From NCBI GenBank assembly GCA_010031985.1, contig RGYP01000081.1:1-7649 (forward strand): a DNA stretch of 7,649 bases. The letters run 5' to 3'. A program made the translations under genes and the position numbers. Below the pieces are notes generated by a model that was not told the origin of the DNA, did no database searches, and worked only from the letters and a program-made list of their open reading frames with translations. The stretch comes from Gammaproteobacteria bacterium. Its GTDB lineage: Bacteria > Pseudomonadota > Gammaproteobacteria > Steroidobacterales > Steroidobacteraceae. Shown here one piece after another: positions 6,175 through 7,649 of the stretch. How positions within the stretch are numbered: the stretch's first letter is position 1; the number at the start of each line of letters is the position of its first letter.

Positions 6175-7268
6175 AGCGAATAGCCCATCGGCATGGCGCG
6201 CGCGCCCCGAGCCGGTGCTGATTCGGCCGGCGCTGATTCGGCCGGCGCTGATTCGGCTGGCGCGGGTTCGGCCTCTGCAAAGATTGCGACCGCGAGGCAC
6301 TCGATACCTTCGTCAGCGGCGACGGCGTTGACCACCTGCGCACTGCGAAGAACCCGCGTGCCGCCTGCCTCGACTTCCAGCTCGAGCTTGTCGCCGGGCG
6401 CGGGCAGGGAGCTTGGCGCCAGCTGAAATCTTTGAACGCGGCGCTTGACGCGGCCGCGATAGTGCGCGCGGGCGATCACCTCTTGGCCGGTGTAGCAGCC
6501 CTTGGTGAACGAGATGCCACCAAGGACATCGAGGTTGAGCATTTGCGCGACGAACTCGCCGCGCGTGGCAAGCGTGATGTCCGGAATTCCGACGACGATA
6601 TCGGCGAGCTGCCACGCACGGAGCGCAGCCCCGGAATCGGCGGCAGCGGATGGCCCGGCCTCGCCCGTGGCCGCGCGCAAACGTATCAGTCGGCCATCGG
6701 GCGCATGGCGCCAGCAGATGATCTCGGTGTTTTGTGCCTCGCCGGCGCTTTGTCCTTCACCGGCGTGCGGGCTCGCTCGAGCGGCACTGCCGAGAGTCGC
6801 CATCGAGGCGGGCGGTAGCGCACCCGCCACGGCTGCACCGCGCGCGGAGTCGTTGGCGAGCCCCTCGAGATGCCAGAGCGCCGATTCGTCGCTGAGCGTC
6901 GCCTTGGCGCGCAGCAGGAATTTGCGCAGCAGGGCGAGCGTGTCGGTGAGCAGCTCGCGCGGCAGCACGCAGAGCACGTCGTTGGGGCCTTGCGCCACGA
7001 GGCGCAGCAACGCGAGCACGCGTCCCTGTGGGCTGTGCAGACCGGCGAGCTCGACCCGATCTGCTGCGAGCGCAAGCACGTCTTGCGAGAGCTGCCCGCC
7101 GAGGAATTTGCGAGCCTCGACGCCGCGGACGGCGAGCACGCCGAGGTGGCTGAGCGGGGTGATGTCGGCAATGGGACGGTGCACGCAAGACTCTGGGTCG
7201 ATAACGGAGGGGGGGGGTTGTGAAAAAAAACGTGTGAAAGCCACGGGTTTGGAGCACGGATTGTGCAT
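6165..7268 (-). CDS. ygfZ: YgfZ/GcvT-like folate-binding protein (Fe-S enzyme maintenance)
   Basis: YgfZ is a folate-dependent relative of the glycine-cleavage T protein that supports assembly or repair of certain iron-sulfur enzymes, including tRNA-modifying MiaB. Its signature KGCYTGQE is at residues 256-263 with the key Cys at 258, preceded by FVAQMLNLDVLGGISF (239-254; most relatives have Pro where Ala241 is). The N-terminal block LAVRGVEARKFLGGQLSQDV (45-64) also fits. Length from the ATG at 7268 is 367 against 326 in E. coli. The excess comes from an Ala/Gly/Ser-rich loop (about 140-180), a PAESA repeat (336-353) before the closing YSLPD, and perhaps a false N-terminus. Residues 1-28 are encoded across T8 and C9 runs and look non-coding, so a GTG at 7184 (339 residues) is a serious alternative start. 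It diverges from the SDH genes, a sensible neighbour for an Fe-S factor. Confidence 0.9.
   Translation of the reverse strand: MHNPCSKPVAFTRFFSQPPPSVIDPESCVHRPIADITPLSHLGVLAVRGVEARKFLGGQLSQDVLALAADRVELAGLHSPQGRVLALLRLVAQGPNDVLCVLPRELLTDTLALLRKFLLRAKATLSDESALWHLEGLANDSARGAAVAGALPPASMATLGSAARASPHAGEGQSAGEAQNTEIICWRHAPDGRLIRLRAATGEAGPSAAADSGAALRAWQLADIVVGIPDITLATRGEFVAQMLNLDVLGGISFTKGCYTGQEVIARAHYRGRVKRRVQRFQLAPSSLPAPGDKLELEVEAGGTRVLRSAQVVNAVAADEGIECLAVAIFAEAEPAPAESAPAESAPAESAPARGARAMPMGYSLPD
6214..6273 (-). repeat. 15-bp tandem repeat in the ygfZ 3' end
   Basis: Four 15-bp units lie head to tail at 6214-6228, 6229-6243, 6244-6258 and 6259-6273. The first three differ at only one or two positions (GGCGCTGATTCGGCC type); the fourth is diverged (GGCGCGGGTTCGGCC). 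On the minus strand each full unit encodes Pro-Ala-Glu-Ser-Ala in some phase, forming a low-complexity loop between the last two conserved strands of YgfZ. The unit length is a multiple of three, so copy-number changes keep the frame. Confidence 0.9.
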
Positions 7269-7326
7269 GAAGTTCAGCCGCTTGCGGGTGGTCGGGATGC
7301 GACGCTTCTGGCATCATCAATCCCCG
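7185..7326. promoter_or_regulatory. Divergent control region of ygfZ and the DUF1674-sdhC unit
   Basis: If ygfZ starts at 7184 and the SdhAF4-like gene at 7327, these 142 bp are intergenic and must hold both promoters. They contain a G9 run (7209-7217), an A8 run (7223-7230) and a direct repeat TGTGAAA at 7219-7225 and 7233-7239 with a 14-bp period. TTGTGA (7218-7223) resembles a -35 box, but no convincing -10 lies at the right distance. The region is visibly less constrained than the flanking genes. Confidence 0.4.
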
Positions 7327-7509
7327 ATGCAGAACGATCCCCAGGGGGTGGGGCGGCCCGCGTCAGCGACCGCGCCTGCGCCCGCCGCGACGACCCCAAC
7401 TTCGACCGATCCAATACCCAGTCCGCCGACCGAGATCGGCGGGCCGAGTGGCCCCGAACCGACGCGTTTCGGCGACTGGGAAAAGAACGGCCGCTGCATC
7501 GACTTCTGA
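7327..7509 (+). CDS. SdhAF4-like succinate dehydrogenase assembly factor (DUF1674)
   Basis: This is a 60-residue protein whose last 19 residues, GPEPTRFGDWEKNGRCIDF (42-60), are the hallmark of the DUF1674/SdhAF4 family. Eukaryotic members (human SDHAF4, yeast Sdh8) bind the flavin-loaded SdhA subunit and promote its assembly with SdhB. By family, this protein probably does the same in the cytosol. Residues 1-38 are Pro/Ala/Thr-rich and likely disordered. The ATG at 7327 gives the usual small size, but no clear Shine-Dalgarno precedes it. In-frame ATGs at 7297 and 7267 would give 70 or 80 residues with an unusual basic N-terminus. It ends 17 bp before sdhC on the same strand, so it is probably the first gene of the sdh operon, which supports the assignment strongly. 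Confidence 0.88.
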   Translation: MQNDPQGVGRPASATAPAPAATTPTSTDPIPSPPTEIGGPSGPEPTRFGDWEKNGRCIDF

Positions 7510-7526
7510 TCACGGGAAATTCACCG

Positions 7527-7649
7527 ATGCCTCAACGACCCCTATCTCCCCACCTCGGCATTTACCGATTCGCGTACACCATGGCGACCTCGATCGCCCA
7601 TCGCGCGAGCGGCATCGTGCTGTCGGTCGGCTTTTTGTTGCTCGGCTGG
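7527..7649 (+). CDS. sdhC: Succinate dehydrogenase cytochrome b556 subunit, N-terminal part
   Basis: SdhC is one of two membrane anchors of complex II; it helps bind haem b and ubiquinone in the inner membrane. Only 41 residues lie in the window and the frame runs off the right edge. They carry the family start RPLSPHLGIYRF (4-15), then TSIAHRASG (21-29), and the beginning of the first membrane helix IVLSVGFLLLGW (30-41). Ser22 and Arg26 align with E. coli Ser27 and Arg31 at the quinone site. The ATG at 7527 is preceded by GGGA at 7514-7517 with 9 nt spacing, a weak ribosome-binding site. sdhD, sdhA and sdhB are expected further right but cannot be seen. Confidence 0.95.
   Translation, partial: MPQRPLSPHLGIYRFAYTMATSIAHRASGIVLSVGFLLLGW

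Noticed and set aside
6502..7268. Long rightward open frame opposite ygfZ running into the DUF1674 gene
   Set aside because: Only its last 60 codons match a family; the upstream part is antisense to conserved YgfZ sequence.
1..7649. CRISPR array, transposon, tRNA or rRNA genes, defence system
   Set aside because: No spaced direct repeats, transposase or terminal inverted repeats, RNA gene signatures or defence domains were seen; nearly all the sequence is accounted for by conserved housekeeping genes.

Overview
This is a high-GC stretch with dense, mostly overlapping or abutting genes and strong G/C preference at third codon positions. Gene order and protein motifs suggest a gammaproteobacterium near the Xanthomonadales/Nevskiales/Steroidobacter-like groups. 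Pcm resembles the Xanthomonas type, and an RpfE-type gene sits directly ahead of recJ-prfB-lysS, a neighbourhood known from Xanthomonas; recJ-prfB-lysS alone is also linked in E. coli. Nothing points to a plasmid, phage, transposon or CRISPR array.

Layout: pcm (protein-L-isoaspartate methyltransferase; its true start probably lies left of the window) runs rightward and converges on a small leftward Mth938-like (DUF498) gene. That gene diverges, with only 20 bp between start codons, from a rightward four-gene unit: RpfE-type protein, recJ, prfB and lysS. lysS converges on a leftward ygfZ across a shared hairpin. ygfZ diverges from a rightward unit of an SdhAF4-like (DUF1674) gene and sdhC, which is cut by the right edge.

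How the genes work together: the central unit joins DNA repair (RecJ), translation termination (RF2) and tRNA charging (LysRS). The right-hand group concerns iron-sulfur and flavoprotein respiratory enzymes: YgfZ (Fe-S enzyme maintenance), the succinate dehydrogenase assembly factor and the SDH membrane anchor.

Most notable points: (1) prfB carries the classical autoregulatory +1 frameshift, and its full-length product is 365 residues, but the in-frame stop is followed by G rather than C. (2) At all three junctions of the central unit, the upstream UGA stop overlaps an out-of-frame start of a tiny ORF of 2 to 6 codons, whose own UGA stop overlaps the next start. At the recJ junction there are two such ORFs at an exact 17-bp period. 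This looks like a termination-reinitiation relay, and every stop in it is a UGA read by RF2. (3) YgfZ has a 15-bp tandem repeat expanding a loop near its C-terminus. (4) The ygfZ/DUF1674 divergent region holds G9 and A8 homopolymers that make the ygfZ start uncertain. Apart from the relay hypothesis, the window is conserved housekeeping DNA, and I see no clearly new multi-gene system.
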